Source: Hyposmocoma kahamanoa (taxonomy: Eukaryota > Arthropoda > Insecta > Lepidoptera > Cosmopterigidae). From it: a stretch of DNA of 64,000 nt. The position numbers were made by a program, and so were the translations under genes. Shown here piece after piece: positions 62,601 to 64,000 of this stretch (its first letter is position 1; every line of letters starts with the position of its first letter). Where the stretch lies: the NCBI RefSeq assembly GCF_003589595.1, contig NW_020653750.1, forward strand, positions 8,473,742 through 8,537,741, in the 5' to 3' direction. The notes beneath the pieces were generated by a model. The model had not been told where the DNA came from. It worked only from the letters and a program-made list of their open reading frames with translations, and searched no databases.

Positions 62601-63052
62601 TTAGGTACCACAATGACTTTCCTTTTTCCTCTTCGAAATATTTAGATCATATTTTAGAGACCTATGTTGTCTGAGTACAGTTTGAGTGATGTAGAGTTTC
62701 CTTATAGTGGCTAAATTTGATAGTTGATACAAACTGCTAGTGGCAAATCGTCTTTTTGTAAAATACATTATTTTAAGCAAATTGTGTTGCGTACGTTCCA
62801 ACTCAAGAAAACGAATTTTAGCAGCTCCATAAGTACCTATATTCCTAGACGACGAGACTCGCGGACCAGCGACTGGTCCTGACACTACATATCTTAGTGT
62901 TTTAAAAATCCAATTAAGTTTTCTTATTCTTTTAATGACATGTTCGAGGTCTGGATACCATGAGAGTCGCTGGTCTACAAGAACACCCAAATATTTTGAT
63001 TGTGCAACTTTAATGATAGAAAGGCATGTGCTGTTATTGGTGTTACCTGAGG
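62601..63052 (-). pseudogene. LINE RT C-terminal fragment
   Basis: Reads STCLSIIKVAQSKYLGVLVD, QRLSWYPDLEHVIKRIRKLN, WIFKTLRYVV, then a disrupted stretch and YGAAKIRFLELERTQHNLLK, IMYFTKRRFATSSLYQLSNL, ATIRKLYITQTVLRQHRSLK. This is the region downstream of the YADD motif in a LINE family I have seen in Lepidoptera; the catalytic core is missing. The start at 63052 is the truncation point rather than an initiation codon. Confidence 0.8.
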
Positions 63053-63150
63053 TTTAGCAATTTATATGTGAACAACTTCATTTAAATATACAATCAACGA
63101 CACTTTACACTGCACGACTATCTGTCGTCACGACATAATGGGAACGTGCC

Positions 63151-63726
63151 CAGAGGCTCTAAGACGCTACGGTACCAAAACTCGTTGTTCGATATTTGTT
63201 ACAATAGTAATGATGGTGCCTTTTTGTTACTATGCAGTACAAACATAGAGATTCTGATAATTTATTTTGTTCAGGTTATATATTTTTTGTTTGTCGTGGT
63301 TACAGGCGCAATAGTGCCGTACTTCCATATTTTTAAAGTCCTTAAACCAGTCTAACGTCGCAATGCGAGACCGCAAGCCCCAAACCAGACATTAACTACA
63401 ACGATGAGTACGTATACGTACACATAAACATTCTCCTGTAGCGTACTGCTCGTACATAAATCGTAGCCTGCACTAAACGACGACCCTCGTACCACAATAG
63501 CGCACACCCTCCTGTTACATGGCCTTTTGTACTCGACGAGCTAGTATTTACTATATCTTTCACTTACGCGTGGTTATTTTGTACAGGAAAGGAACATTTA
63601 GAATACGAAAATTTTGCATAACAACTACTTTTCAATTATAATTATGAAAATTAAAGATGTGCGTCATGAGAAAGAAAGAAAAAGTATTGGAATTTTGTTA
63701 TGGTTATGAATGCTAATATTGTTTTT
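63151..63726. other. no feature identified
   Basis: No supported gene or repeat. Confidence 0.4.
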
Positions 63727-64000
63727 CTGTGTCATTAATCATAACAAAACTAGCGGAGTTTTTTCACAAAAAATCTCAATAATACATTTGATCGAAAAGC
63801 GACATCAGCGTCAGTTGTGCTACCTGTAATGGTATGAGAAGGCTGCGGTGAGAAGGTTATTCAAAAATCTCTCACTAGATGTCACTAGCGGTGACGAATG
63901 CCGAAAAATCGGTACAAAGATCTATAACAAAAACACATAGGACAATTTCGACGACTCTGTAACTGGAACCGTGGCTCAGATGGTGAGAGCAATGCTATGC
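63727..64000 (+). mobile_element. SINE family E, runs off the window end
   Basis: TTTGATCGAAAAGCGACATC, AGAAGGTTATTCAAAAATCT, CTCACTAGATGTCAC, GTACAAAGATCTATAACAAA, then the tRNA-like start CCGTGGCTCAGATGGTGAGA at the very edge. Same order as the minus-strand copy at 16575-16922. Confidence 0.75.

Larger units (their letters stand above)
61956..63062 (-). mobile_element. truncated LINE inserted in MITE M, TSD TATATGT
   Basis: The sense strand is minus. The 3-prime tail is (TTTA)n on the minus strand (AAATAAATAAATAAAA at 61956-61970). A long simple-repeat-bearing 3-prime UTR includes a (GT)n tract, then RT C-terminal coding at 62601-63052. TATATGT flanks both sides (61949-61955 and 63063-63069). 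Confidence 0.75.
61599..63150. mobile_element. TIR element (family M) hosting a LINE
   Basis: GGACGCGTTCCCATAAATGT at the left and GGCACGTTCCCATTATGTCG read inward from the right are TIRs. Subterminal GTCTAGCC..TTCCCA motifs repeat at 61674, 61751 and 61879, each followed by ACGACA / CACGAC-type words. Without the LINE at 61956-63062 the element would be about 445 bp. Non-coding. Confidence 0.65.

Overview
The window is animal nuclear DNA, strongly AT-rich, with no operons and no complete host gene that I can recognise. Several repeats are ones I know from moths and butterflies: the AACCGAC / GGAGGAGGTT element, the CAGGTTTC..CACGAT..TCCTTCAC motif, and ORF1/RT families common in lepidopteran genomes. 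I therefore infer an insect, most likely Lepidoptera. Two 10-N gaps (30515-30524 and 62321-62330) show that it is a scaffolded draft assembly.

Almost everything that can be named is mobile DNA. (1) Non-LTR retrotransposons: three long RT reading frames (28676-30283 minus, 45110-47308 minus, about 59485-61271 plus), an ORF1-only half-LINE (9241-10203 plus), and decayed pieces of jockey-like (17885-19020; 44640-47639 split by another LINE), RTE-like (37680-37955, 41705-42360), RNase-H-bearing I/R1-like (20393-21066) and other LINEs (43515-43862, 51395-51605, 61956-63062). (2) Penelope-like mini-elements: about eight pieces with a shared terminal motif, two of them bounded by 14-bp and 11-bp target-site duplications (3088-3295, 39005-39663). 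(3) A roughly 300-bp A-tailed dispersed family (family A) in about 16 copies on both strands, each full copy holding a conserved internal hairpin. (4) Two tRNA-derived SINE families: D, with a tRNA-Gly-like head (three copies), and E, with a bipartite body (about seven pieces). (5) More than a dozen terminal-inverted-repeat or foldback elements of 150-1000 bp, several nested inside one another.

Layout: 0-9 kb holds MITEs, SINE D, family A and a Penelope palindrome. 9-10.4 kb is the ORF1 half-LINE. 11-17 kb alternates Penelope pieces, family A and SINE E. 17-21 kb has decayed jockey and RNase-H LINEs. 21-27 kb has a 1-kb TIR element, family A and long stretches without identifiable features. 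27.5-30.8 kb is a foldback with a LINE inside. 31.7 kb carries an isolated THAP-domain exon. 34.8-43.2 kb has a pair of inverted duplicated family-A/C blocks, a Penelope mini-element and RTE pieces. 43.3-47.8 kb is a LINE nested in a jockey element, whose uninterrupted counterpart lies at 18.06 kb. 48.1-52.3 kb is a nest of foldbacks, SINEs and family A. 52.3-59 kb is sparse. 59.5-63.2 kb has an RT LINE and a MITE carrying a second LINE.

The only candidate host sequence is the THAP half-domain exon at 31746-31925, with a weak THAP-start candidate at 6137 and a weak TPR-like open frame at 199-480. The window is best read as an intergenic or intronic transposon graveyard. Its informative parts are the element architectures and insertion junctions rather than an operon-like system. 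Family letters are my own labels, and clade assignments are from memory of family motifs without any search.
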